Positions 1-9,219 of a stretch of DNA of 64,000 nt are shown here, piece by piece. Every line of letters starts with the position of its first letter. Position 1 is the first letter of the stretch. The notes beneath the pieces were generated by a model that saw nothing but the letters and a program-made list of their open reading frames with translations, made no database searches and was not told the DNA's origin. Made by a program: the position numbers and the translations under genes. Location of the stretch: the NCBI GenBank assembly GCA_014240375.1, contig JAAZXB010000001.1, positions 116,110 to 180,109 of the forward strand, written 5' to 3'. This DNA is from Planctomycetota bacterium (GTDB taxonomy: Bacteria > Planctomycetota > UBA8108 > UBA1146).

Positions 1-120
1 GTCCCGACTGCTGTCCCGACTGCTGTCCCGACTGCTGTCCCGACTGCTGTCCCGACTGCTGTCCCGATTGCTGTCCCGACTGCTGTCCCGACTGCTGACC
101 GGATTGCTGGCCGGAGGAAC
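1..120. repeat. 12-bp tandem repeat (gtcccgactgct)n, about 8 near-identical copies plus degenerate flank, encoding (QQSG)n on the minus strand
   Basis: Direct reading of sequence; continues past the left edge. Confidence 0.97.
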
Positions 121-1393
121 CGGCCAGTTGTTGGGCTCGACCCAGCGCACGGGATGCGTCTTGCAGATCCCCGGCAGCGGAGCCCGCCTGCGCATCCCCA
201 TCTTCGGCACCACCATTCGAGGCTTCTTGTTGCCTCCAGCGATCGAGTTCAGCGCGCAACTGGGCGAGACGCTGGGCGAGAGATGCGATCCGCTGGCCGT
301 CGCGATCCGCGGCATCCCGAAGAGCTTCACTGGCCTGTGAGAGCGCCTGCTCCTGTTCCTCTCGTGAGCCGGCCGCCGCAGAGACCGACTGCGGCTCGCC
401 AGTCGTCGCAGCGGCAGCCTCATTCGCCGCCTCAGCAGATCTTGCCAGCGCTTCACTGGCAAGACTCAGCCCCTCCAATGCAGCGGCGGCATTTTCATCG
501 CCACGCTGGGCATCATCTGCAGTTTCTCGGCGGAGAGCATCGACACTCTGTTGAACCCGTGCAGTGGCCTTCGCCTGCTCTCGAGCACGCGCCGCCAAGC
601 GCTGGCGTGCGGCGGTCTCTTCTCGATTGCCATCGGTACCCAGCGCTGCGGTCTCCACGGCATCCTGCCGCGCATCCTGCTCGATCCGGGCGACCCTGAG
701 GGCCACCGCCTCGATGCCTTGCTGGCGGCGAGCTTCACGGGAGATGTCATCTGCGATGTCATGGGCCTCTTTTGAGAACTCCATCGCATCACTGGTAGAG
801 TCCTGGTCACGGGTAGAGTCCTCGGCTCCATCGAGTTGCCCTTGTTCTGCGGCGATCTCGTCGATGGCACTGCGAACATCCTCGAGGTCCTGAGCATCTT
901 GCTGGGCGGTTTCGGCCGCCGCAGTACGATCCCGCAATGACCGCTGAGCAGCCGCAATCTCGCCAATCTGCTGCAATCGTTGGGCCACATCCTCGAGGCG
1001 TTGATCGACCTCTTCCCGATTGACCTCACGCTTCTCCAGGATTGCGAGTACCAGTTCCAGATTTTCTCTGACCTTTCGGACTGTTTCGAGGGCCACGATG
1101 TAATCTTCCGATTCGAGCGCTTCCGTGACAGACTTCATGTCATCCTCGAGCAGAGCCCTGACGATTCGTTCTCGCGCAGTTCTCAAGCGGCTCGAGTCTT
1201 CTGGTTGCTCCCCCTCCAGTCGCTGCGCCAACGATTCCATCTGAACCTGCAAGGATCGGAGATATTCTCGAGACTCTTCCTGCAGCCTGGCCAGACGATT
1301 TCCAGTCTGTGCTGATAGATCTATCGGGATCAAGACCGTCAAGAGGAGGAGGAGCAAGAGCCACCGGCTGTCTCGCTTCTTTCGCATCATCAT
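1..1393 (-). CDS. Secreted/membrane coiled-coil, Gln/Ala/Glu-rich protein with C-terminal (QQSG)n repeat; truncated by window start
   Basis: Absent from ORF track because it has no stop in the window. Reverse strand from ATG at 1393 reads MMMRKKRDSRWLLLLLLLTVLIPIDLSAQTGNRLARLQEESREYLR... and stays open to base 1; start overlaps the stop of the 1390..3576 gene. Confidence 0.85.
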   Translation of the reverse strand, partial: MMMRKKRDSRWLLLLLLLTVLIPIDLSAQTGNRLARLQEESREYLRSLQVQMESLAQRLEGEQPEDSSRLRTARERIVRALLEDDMKSVTEALESEDYIVALETVRKVRENLELVLAILEKREVNREEVDQRLEDVAQRLQQIGEIAAAQRSLRDRTAAAETAQQDAQDLEDVRSAIDEIAAEQGQLDGAEDSTRDQDSTSDAMEFSKEAHDIADDISREARRQQGIEAVALRVARIEQDARQDAVETAALGTDGNREETAARQRLAARAREQAKATARVQQSVDALRRETADDAQRGDENAAAALEGLSLASEALARSAEAANEAAAATTGEPQSVSAAAGSREEQEQALSQASEALRDAADRDGQRIASLAQRLAQLRAELDRWRQQEASNGGAEDGDAQAGSAAGDLQDASRALGRAQQLAGSSGQQSGQQSGQQSGQQSGQQSGQQSGQQSGQQSGQQSG

Positions 1394-3576
1394 CGCTGAT
1401 CTCCTTCTGACTTGTCCCCGCCGAGGGACTCCCTGACCTTGTCCTCGATTCGATTCTCGAGGTCTTTTTCCGCTCGGAGCAACTCCTCAAGTTTGCGAAT
1501 CACAGTGCGTAGATCTCCCCACTCTTGCAAATCAGACACCACATCCGAGAGTCCTCGCTCCACACTCCGAACCGCATCCAGTGCTTGATCGGCATCCTCG
1601 ATCGTGGCTTCCCCTGAGGCGGCCTGATTCGCCAATTGATCCAACGCTTGCCGAGCCGGGGTGATCTTATCCGTCCCCAACGCATCGATTCGCTCCTTCA
1701 ACTCCTGGATCCATGCCAGTTCCTGAGCATCACTCATGCGATTCCGGATCAGTCTCTCGGAGATGGTCGCCAGCCTCTCGGCGGCATCTTCCACGCGGGT
1801 CGAGACTCTGTCCTGGCCATTACGGGCATGACGGACGATCGGCGCCTGGGTACTGGCTTCTTCACCAGAATTCAACGCATCTCGCACGTCTTCCAGTTCC
1901 CTCCGTACCTCGCGCTGAACCGTAAAGGTCTCCTCGAGCCTCTCCTTGAGCAGAGTCAGTTCATCCTGGGTGACCCTCTCCAGTTCCTCCTCGCTGAGAA
2001 CACTGAGGATCCAGGTCCGACTGGACCCGATCTGCTCGAGGGCATCGAGGGCGGTGGCGTGGTACTGAACCCGCTGACCGGCACTCAATCCCCACGTGGA
2101 AAGATCGATCTGAAGTGCTTGGGATTCCTCCGTCGAAGTTCCTTCCACTCTACCGATCTGATCGAGTGCAATCTCCTTCGGCTCCCACTCTCCCTCCAGT
2201 TCTGGAGAGAAGATCAGTTTTCCTGAATTGACGCCGTAGTCGTCGAGGACTCGAATCGACAGATCCAGCAGCGCTCTCGGGGTGATCTCGATGTTCTGGC
2301 CCGGCTCCTCGATGGTCACCTCCGGAGAACGATCGGGGATCACCGCGATGCGCCAGACGATTGGATTGTCGTTGGCAAAACCTTGCTCTGAATCGAGCGA
2401 AATCCACCATCGTCCATTCTCCTCTGCGACGAACGATCCCCGAAGAGTCCGACCACCCTCGATGGCGACCTCTGATTCGATGAACAGCTCCTCATCTCCG
2501 CTGGGACGACCTTCGACACGAACGGCTCGAGTCACATCGATGCTGGTATGTGCAAGGAACTCCACGCGAGTACCGGTCGGAGCCTTGACATGGCCGCTCC
2601 TGACCGAAGCGGCTTCACTGTTCGATGAGAGTCCCGTGTACTCAGGAAATTCGTAGCGGAGTTCAATCTCCTCGACACGTGGCCTGGCGCGGACCCGGAT
2701 CGAGTACAATCGGCCAGTGTAATCGCCGCACTCGACTCGAAACTCGATGTCTCGCTGGAGATTCTGGAAGACATGGCGGAATCCAGCTTCTCCCTTTCGA
2801 TCCAGCGTGAGTTCTTCGCGCAACTCTCTCCGCCCATCCTGGGCCGGAAATCGCACCGCGAGATACGCCCGGGCGTTCCCCCCTCGGTTCTTCTGGATGT
2901 CGACCACCAGCGAGGTGCCCTTGGCGACCACCAGATCCGTATTGACGGGGCTCAAGACTTCCAGTTCGTAAGACCTCGGCCACAGATCCCCTTGCAGCAG
3001 GATGTTGCGAGCGAAGAAGGTCCGTGCCAGTTCGGGACGCAATAAACTGCCAGAAACTGCGGGCACCGCCAGGATCAGGAGTAATCCCATGGCCGCCCAC
3101 ATTCGACTCCATGAGAGAAGCCTCCCCGGCCGCAACTCGTGCATTCGCTGCTCTGCCAGTGTGACCGTCTGTTCGATCAGTGCCGGATTGTAAAGATGGC
3201 TCCTGGGATTGTTGGGGTCGGTCAGTTGGACAGCAGTGATGAGAGCGTCCTCCAGCTCACCAGAGGCCGTCTCGACCATCGAGGCCAACTGATCCTCGGT
3301 CGCGGGTGTACGAGCAGCCAGCAGGATGGCCCGGAAGGTGATCAGCAACAGGATCACCACCGCAATGATTTGTGCCACCCGGAGAGCCCACGGAAGATCG
3401 GCAACCCAGTCGAGCAGGAACATCGCAATCACTGCCGAGATCACCACCACCAACCAGCGGAAGCCCCCGGTCATGGCACGCATCCAGCGCCTGCGTGTCC
3501 GCAATTCCCGAATTCTTTGCAGCGCCAGTTGTGGCCTCTGAAGGGGAGTGGGTTGATTCGATTCGATCACGCTCAC
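1390..3576 (-). CDS. DUF4175-like membrane protein (N-terminal TMs, long coiled-coil C-terminus)
   Basis: 728 aa ORF; two N-terminal hydrophobic segments, Ig-like/coiled-coil layout; lies in Bat-like cluster. Confidence 0.8.
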   Translation of the reverse strand: MSVIESNQPTPLQRPQLALQRIRELRTRRRWMRAMTGGFRWLVVVISAVIAMFLLDWVADLPWALRVAQIIAVVILLLITFRAILLAARTPATEDQLASMVETASGELEDALITAVQLTDPNNPRSHLYNPALIEQTVTLAEQRMHELRPGRLLSWSRMWAAMGLLLILAVPAVSGSLLRPELARTFFARNILLQGDLWPRSYELEVLSPVNTDLVVAKGTSLVVDIQKNRGGNARAYLAVRFPAQDGRRELREELTLDRKGEAGFRHVFQNLQRDIEFRVECGDYTGRLYSIRVRARPRVEEIELRYEFPEYTGLSSNSEAASVRSGHVKAPTGTRVEFLAHTSIDVTRAVRVEGRPSGDEELFIESEVAIEGGRTLRGSFVAEENGRWWISLDSEQGFANDNPIVWRIAVIPDRSPEVTIEEPGQNIEITPRALLDLSIRVLDDYGVNSGKLIFSPELEGEWEPKEIALDQIGRVEGTSTEESQALQIDLSTWGLSAGQRVQYHATALDALEQIGSSRTWILSVLSEEELERVTQDELTLLKERLEETFTVQREVRRELEDVRDALNSGEEASTQAPIVRHARNGQDRVSTRVEDAAERLATISERLIRNRMSDAQELAWIQELKERIDALGTDKITPARQALDQLANQAASGEATIEDADQALDAVRSVERGLSDVVSDLQEWGDLRTVIRKLEELLRAEKDLENRIEDKVRESLGGDKSEGDQR

Positions 3577-4673
3577 CTCTCGAAGATGGGCAAGTACTGG
3601 AATGGAATCTCCAGGATGATGCAGGCCATCGCCGTCGCATAGTTCGGCCCCACCAGATCCTGCCAGGATCCATCGGGGTTTTGCAACGACAGGATGTCAG
3701 ACCATGTGTTCTTGTGCCACAAGGTCCAGTACTCCCCGCCTCGCTGAAATGCCGCCTGTGTGGCGTAGTACATCCCGTAGTAGTAATCAAATGTTTTGAG
3801 AGCCTCATACTTGCGTGGGCGATGGCGGGTGAGATAGGCCAGGCCACGATCGATGACCCGATCCTCGTAGATCCCGGCACCATAGAGAGCGGTAACGCCT
3901 GCTGCGGTGAGGGGGAAGGTGGTCCTCGATCGCTGAACCCGACCAGTGGGTCCGACCTCGTGTTGATACATGAAGCCGCCACTCTCAATATTCGAGGACT
4001 CTCGAACATAGGAGATCGCCGAATCGACCACATCCTTCGGGACATGAATCCCGGCATTTCGGGCCGCACGAAGGGCCATCACCTGGCACACCGTGATGCT
4101 CATGTCCGCATCGTCTGCCCCGGGTTGATAGCGCCACCCACCTGTTTCATTCTGCGCCTGAACGATCAAGCTCACCGAACTCTTGAGCTTCTCCTTGACC
4201 TTTTCCATGCCGGTCATGCCATATACCTCGGCGAGAAAAAGTGTCGCAAATGCGTGGCTGTACATCCGCGATTCATCGGTCGAGATGAAGCCGTTGGTCT
4301 GGACCGTCCTGAGGATGAAGTCGAGACCCTTCTCCACCTGCTCGCCGTACTTGCCCCGACCTGGCAGGCTCCCCTGGGCCAGAAATGCCAGGCACGCCAG
4401 CGAAGTCACTCCGACATGCTTGCCCAGACGGCCTCGATATTCGTAATGAACCTTTCGACCGATCTTGTCGGTCCAGGATCCATCGGCATCCTGGGTCTGC
4501 TTGAGGAACTCCAGTCCGCGCTCGGAGGCGAGGCGTGCTCGCTCCTGCAATTTCAAGTCGATCACCCGAGCAGAATCGTCATCGCCCAGTGATCCTGATG
4601 GAATTGCTGTTGAAGGAATCATCCACAGTAGAATCATCAGCAGTAGTACTGGACGGGTTCCAGTTTGCATCAC
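3573..4673 (-). CDS. Prenyltransferase/squalene-oxidase repeat (alpha/alpha toroid) protein, secreted
   Basis: Repeated motifs such as FLKQTQDADGSWTD, AQNETGGWRYQPGADDADMSITVCQVMALRAARNAGI, LQNPDGSWQDLVGPNYATAMA; signal peptide; overlaps next gene by 4 nt. Confidence 0.85.
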   Translation of the reverse strand: MMQTGTRPVLLLMILLWMIPSTAIPSGSLGDDDSARVIDLKLQERARLASERGLEFLKQTQDADGSWTDKIGRKVHYEYRGRLGKHVGVTSLACLAFLAQGSLPGRGKYGEQVEKGLDFILRTVQTNGFISTDESRMYSHAFATLFLAEVYGMTGMEKVKEKLKSSVSLIVQAQNETGGWRYQPGADDADMSITVCQVMALRAARNAGIHVPKDVVDSAISYVRESSNIESGGFMYQHEVGPTGRVQRSRTTFPLTAAGVTALYGAGIYEDRVIDRGLAYLTRHRPRKYEALKTFDYYYGMYYATQAAFQRGGEYWTLWHKNTWSDILSLQNPDGSWQDLVGPNYATAMACIILEIPFQYLPIFER

Positions 4674-6781
4674 TTCCCCCCCTCCCAGATCTTCAGTTTC
4701 TGGGTAATGCAGGTGGCCTGGGACAGATTCGTCAAGATGATCCTATCACCAACGACATCGATCCTGTCCCCTCCACTCAATTCTGGTCTATAGGCACCGA
4801 TTTGCGGATTCCTGCGCTTATTCTGTGAGAGAGCACCGATCTCCCGGGGATCGCGGCTCGAATCGAGCGGCTGAAGCAGGATCACCAAGTTCTCCAGGTC
4901 GGAGTAGATGACCCCACCATCGACGAGGGCAGGTCTCGCCCTCGAGGCGTTTCTGGTCAAAGCCTGGTCCCACTTCTCGGTTCGACCGATGTCATTCACC
5001 AGCATCGTGGTGAGCAGATCTCCAAACAGCACCAGCCTTCCATCGGCCACCCCGAGCATGTGCGGGCCGATACCCTTTCCCTCGACCTGGGATCGAATCG
5101 CACCGGTGGTAGCATCGATGGCATGAAGTTGAGAGGAATCCAGAGGAGTCACGAACAGGGTTCCCTGATGAAGCACCAGCGGATTGGGAGACCAGTGTCC
5201 ACCACTCCTTCTCCCTCCCCGTCGGAATCGATTACGCTGGGAATTCAACGAACTTCGATCGTACTCCGAGATCCACTCGACCTGACCGTCCCATGCTCGC
5301 AGTGCAGCAACCGCTCCAAGATTGGAACAGCAGTATACGGTTCCATCCCGGACCAGCACTCCGCCGAGAAATGGTTCCCTTGCAGGCTCGCCGAACATCG
5401 TCAGTTCGACCTGATTCCCGACGATCGGGCGCGACCAGATCTCCTCGCCAGTCCTTGCATCCAGACACCAGAGAGTTGCATCGATATAGCCGCTCTTTCT
5501 CCAGCCGAGCACCCAAACTTTTCCATCCTGAATCACCGGCATCGAGTTGAAGGAGCTGTTGCGCAATATCTCGTTTCGGCCGGCCCGATCAGCGGTGTCC
5601 CAGAGTAATCCTCCGTCACCGGCCAGATCCCAGCACTTCATTCCTCTCGAAGGCAATGAAACCTGGATATCGAAACCGAGGTAGTCCTCTCTACTACTGG
5701 CCCGGGCCACATAGGAGCAGATCAGCAGCGATCCATCGGTCGACACCCAGAGGCGCGAATCTGGATCCTGTTCCTCGAAATAGGGGGCTCCGGAGTGGAG
5801 ATTGTCATTGGCGATCAACTTGCCGGTACGGAGATCATATCTCAGCAATCGTCGGGACGTGGCTATCGCCACCCAATCCTTGCCAAAACAGGGAGTCAGC
5901 ATCGACCCGGGGAGCGACGGGAAATAACTTCGCCCTCGTCCACCGCCATAAGCGATGTGTTGCGAGAAGTTATGAGTCTTCCAGGCGATCACCCCCTCCT
6001 TGATCGGGTTCTCGGGGAGCGTCAACTGCTCCTCACGACGAGGAACGGGAGCCACCTCCGGCAGCGTCACTCCAAAATCCTCGGCCTGTTCAGTCAGTTG
6101 AAGAGCTCGCTGGCTCTGTCCAGTCCGTTGCAGTGCAATCCATCTTCTGGTCAACAGGGATCGGCTGAGTTCCGACTGGATCGTGAAACTCTCCGAATCA
6201 TCACCCAATTCTGCCACAACATCATCCCAGGCCCGGATGGCGAGCCCCGGTTGATCGCGCTCGAGGAATAGATCCCCGGCGGCCACCAGTGCCTGATTCC
6301 TGACCTCTGTGAGAGGGTACAGATCCGCCACACGCAACAGTTCAGCGGGATCCAGTTGCTCCATCGCACGCTGGAACACCGACCGAGCGCGCGAATCAAA
6401 TTCAGTGCGGTAGACCTGCTGGTGTTCCGGAGGCAGCGATCGCAACACTTCAACAATCTTCTCGGAAAGAGGGCGAGCCACTCGCCAACTGTCCGAAGAT
6501 CCTTCCGTCATCAGGGGATCTTTTCCCCAGATCTTTTCATGGAGAATTTGGAGTTTGCGAATCCCGTCAAGGGTCTCCCCGGAATCGAGATGCGAGAGTG
6601 CATCACGATATTCCTGGATGACTCCGTCGGCACCGACCAGCAGTGGAATCAGGGCCGAACCCACATCTGCATGAACGACCGATCCAGCAGGCCACCCAAA
6701 CAGCGCCCAGCAAATCAGCACCCGTAGCCAGCGGGCGTGCAGCGGAGAATGAAATTCGTGGGTCGGGATTGAAGTATTCAT
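4670..6781 (-). CDS. PQQ-binding-like beta-propeller repeat protein
   Basis: Motifs LRYDLRTGKLIANDN, LWCLDARTGEEIWSRP, ALRAWDGQVEWISEYD. Start placed at the ATG (6781) overlapping the upstream stop; longer ORF start at 6865 less likely. Confidence 0.8.
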   Translation of the reverse strand: MNTSIPTHEFHSPLHARWLRVLICWALFGWPAGSVVHADVGSALIPLLVGADGVIQEYRDALSHLDSGETLDGIRKLQILHEKIWGKDPLMTEGSSDSWRVARPLSEKIVEVLRSLPPEHQQVYRTEFDSRARSVFQRAMEQLDPAELLRVADLYPLTEVRNQALVAAGDLFLERDQPGLAIRAWDDVVAELGDDSESFTIQSELSRSLLTRRWIALQRTGQSQRALQLTEQAEDFGVTLPEVAPVPRREEQLTLPENPIKEGVIAWKTHNFSQHIAYGGGRGRSYFPSLPGSMLTPCFGKDWVAIATSRRLLRYDLRTGKLIANDNLHSGAPYFEEQDPDSRLWVSTDGSLLICSYVARASSREDYLGFDIQVSLPSRGMKCWDLAGDGGLLWDTADRAGRNEILRNSSFNSMPVIQDGKVWVLGWRKSGYIDATLWCLDARTGEEIWSRPIVGNQVELTMFGEPAREPFLGGVLVRDGTVYCCSNLGAVAALRAWDGQVEWISEYDRSSLNSQRNRFRRGGRRSGGHWSPNPLVLHQGTLFVTPLDSSQLHAIDATTGAIRSQVEGKGIGPHMLGVADGRLVLFGDLLTTMLVNDIGRTEKWDQALTRNASRARPALVDGGVIYSDLENLVILLQPLDSSRDPREIGALSQNKRRNPQIGAYRPELSGGDRIDVVGDRIILTNLSQATCITQKLKIWEGGK

Positions 6782-9219
6782 CAGGGCAGCCGGAAAACCT
6801 TTCGCAGAATCCATTCTACAGTCAGCAGGAGCGTGAACAGTGCCAGAACCCAGCGATGATCCCACAAAGGTTCTCGCTCAGCAGAAATTGGCACTTCTCG
6901 CTCCAGGGCTTCCACCCCCCCTGCGACATCTGCGGCGTCCTTCGCTTCATAGTATTTACCTCCGGAGAGGTGTGCAATCTGCTGCAATCTCTCCCGGTCC
7001 ATTCTCGGATCCGCATACTCCAACTGGGGTACAACTACCCGATAAACGGCACTCGCCACCTCTTCCTCCCGATCGATCAGCGAGATCCGATGCTCCCCCA
7101 GTTCACGAGCCTCGATGGTGGCCTCGTAATATTCGGGTCGAGCCGGATTGCGGATCGCCTGGATCTCGAGTGATCCCTGTTCCTCTGCATCCATCCGCTC
7201 CAGCCTCAGTTGAGCTTCTTCCTCGGATGTCGGCTTGAAGTCAGGGCCCAGCATCCGTGCCAGCAACTTGACTTCATTGCCGAGCACCACTTCCCGGGGA
7301 TCGACACTGACCGAGAATCTCTTCGAAGGTCCAAGCAGCCGCGCCGCTCCGACGAATCGAGTGACCTGGCCCCAGAACCGATAGAACCAGCGATTCCCCA
7401 CCAATCTTCTGAGCCTCCAGGTGTCGTCGGTGAGAGAGATGAAGGTCCGCCCACGACCGAAGTACTGAAACGCAAAAATCGGTCTCGGCCCGTAGGTGAA
7501 GTGCTCATCCGTTTCATGAACAGCGAGTGCCACCGCACCCTTGCGCAATTTTTTGACTTGTTGGTACCAGTAGAATCCTGGCATCGTCAGGTCTGATCGA
7601 CCCTGCCACTGCCATAATTCCTGATTCTTCTCGCTGTCGGAGACCAGTTGCATCACCGGATGCTCGAGTCCCTCGGGGGTCAATTGGACATGGAATGGAT
7701 CGACCAGATCGCGGGACATCGCTCCGCGTTCGTCCGCTTCTTCCAGTTCGACCGGAAGAACCCGTTCGAGTGGATCACCGCGAAATCTTCTCGGCATGAA
7801 CCACTGTCCCGAGATAAACACGAGCCCCCCACCATGGCCATCGACGAACTCGACAATCCACTCCTTCTGGTTGAGAGAGAGTGCATCCGGTCGGATATCT
7901 CCGAGCAGCACCACGTCGTACTGAAACAACTCTTCGCGAGTCCGCGGAAACTCCTTCAGAGATGGAATTCCAGCGGAAGATTCCTGCGGGTATTCCGGGT
8001 CTGCTTCCAGCAGCAAGCACTGGGTTTCCATCGTCGGATCGCGAATCAGTGAATTCTTCAGATACCTGTAGTCGTACCGCGGAGGACCCTCGACGTAGAG
8101 GACCTTGATCTTCCTGGCCACCACGGTGACCGGTTTTTCGAGGATGTTATTCTCACTGAAGAGTTCTCCTGGCTGATACTCGATCTCGACACGGCAGAGG
8201 TATTTACCCGGCGAACGGGGGGAGAACTCGAGCCTGTGCGGCATCACCTGCCCATCTTTGCCGATTCTTGGGTAGTAGGGCACCCGCTGTTCGATTCCAC
8301 CATCTTCGCGCAACAGCTGAAGTTCTGCCCGAACGTCCGCGTCCTCGAATCCCTCCGCTGCGATGCGGAAGTCGACCGGAACACGATCTCCCTCCAGCAC
8401 TACATCTGCGATGTCGAGATCGATCAGCCGGATGTCACGAGGTTCCTCTGCATTGCCGATTCCTATCACATGAATCGGAATCTCGCGGGCTCCGAATCGG
8501 CGAGCCACCTCCTCGGGAGTCACGATGCCACCACTATCTCTACCGTCGCTCAGCAACACCATCGCTGCGACTGTTTTTCCTCTGGCGTCATCGAGAGTAT
8601 CTCCCATCGCATCGCCGATGCGGCTCACACGTCCGCGCAATTCGATCTTGCTGGCATCGAATTGCGGCTCCTCCGTCAGGAGACTGGAGCCCTTCTGAAT
8701 CTTCGGGAGATCAGTGATTCCTCTGACTCCGTCGGAGCCGGTGACGATTCGCACATCTGCATCCTGGCGAAGCCGTTCGACAAGATCGCAAACTCCGCCG
8801 GTCAAGAGTCCACGCGCGATTTCAATCCGCGTCGTCTCCTCGCTCACCTGGATCCCTGCGACCGAGGCGATCGATGCAGGTATCGATGGATCGGACCAAC
8901 GATCCTGGATTCCCATCGAGAAGGAATCATCGACCACCACCAGAACCGTGGAAGATTCAGTCTGTACTCGCTCACGAGTCAGCGTCGGCTGGAACAGGAT
9001 CAGCACCAATACCAGGAGTGCGAGGAAGCGAAGTGATCCCAACAGGACCCTTGCGTTGCGCCCCAACTTTCCCACCTCGCCGCGATAGCCCCAGGCTGAA
9101 ATCCCCAGCAACAGCGGAATGATGACCACGGCAATGACCCACGGCTCGGGAGCCGCGAGCCATTCGACCCTGGTTTCAAGACGGGTTTCCAACAGACACA
9201 AGAGTGGGGACAGGATCAT
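6781..9219 (-). CDS. VWA-domain membrane protein
   Basis: VVVDDSFSMG (MIDAS-like), AAMVLLSDGRDSGG, two N-terminal TMs and a C-terminal TM. Confidence 0.8.
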   Translation of the reverse strand: MILSPLLCLLETRLETRVEWLAAPEPWVIAVVIIPLLLGISAWGYRGEVGKLGRNARVLLGSLRFLALLVLVLILFQPTLTRERVQTESSTVLVVVDDSFSMGIQDRWSDPSIPASIASVAGIQVSEETTRIEIARGLLTGGVCDLVERLRQDADVRIVTGSDGVRGITDLPKIQKGSSLLTEEPQFDASKIELRGRVSRIGDAMGDTLDDARGKTVAAMVLLSDGRDSGGIVTPEEVARRFGAREIPIHVIGIGNAEEPRDIRLIDLDIADVVLEGDRVPVDFRIAAEGFEDADVRAELQLLREDGGIEQRVPYYPRIGKDGQVMPHRLEFSPRSPGKYLCRVEIEYQPGELFSENNILEKPVTVVARKIKVLYVEGPPRYDYRYLKNSLIRDPTMETQCLLLEADPEYPQESSAGIPSLKEFPRTREELFQYDVVLLGDIRPDALSLNQKEWIVEFVDGHGGGLVFISGQWFMPRRFRGDPLERVLPVELEEADERGAMSRDLVDPFHVQLTPEGLEHPVMQLVSDSEKNQELWQWQGRSDLTMPGFYWYQQVKKLRKGAVALAVHETDEHFTYGPRPIFAFQYFGRGRTFISLTDDTWRLRRLVGNRWFYRFWGQVTRFVGAARLLGPSKRFSVSVDPREVVLGNEVKLLARMLGPDFKPTSEEEAQLRLERMDAEEQGSLEIQAIRNPARPEYYEATIEARELGEHRISLIDREEEVASAVYRVVVPQLEYADPRMDRERLQQIAHLSGGKYYEAKDAADVAGGVEALEREVPISAEREPLWDHRWVLALFTLLLTVEWILRKVFRLP

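Noticed and set aside
3372-4592. 406-aa plus-strand ORF
   Set aside because: Antisense to two well-supported genes; low-complexity translation with no domain motifs.
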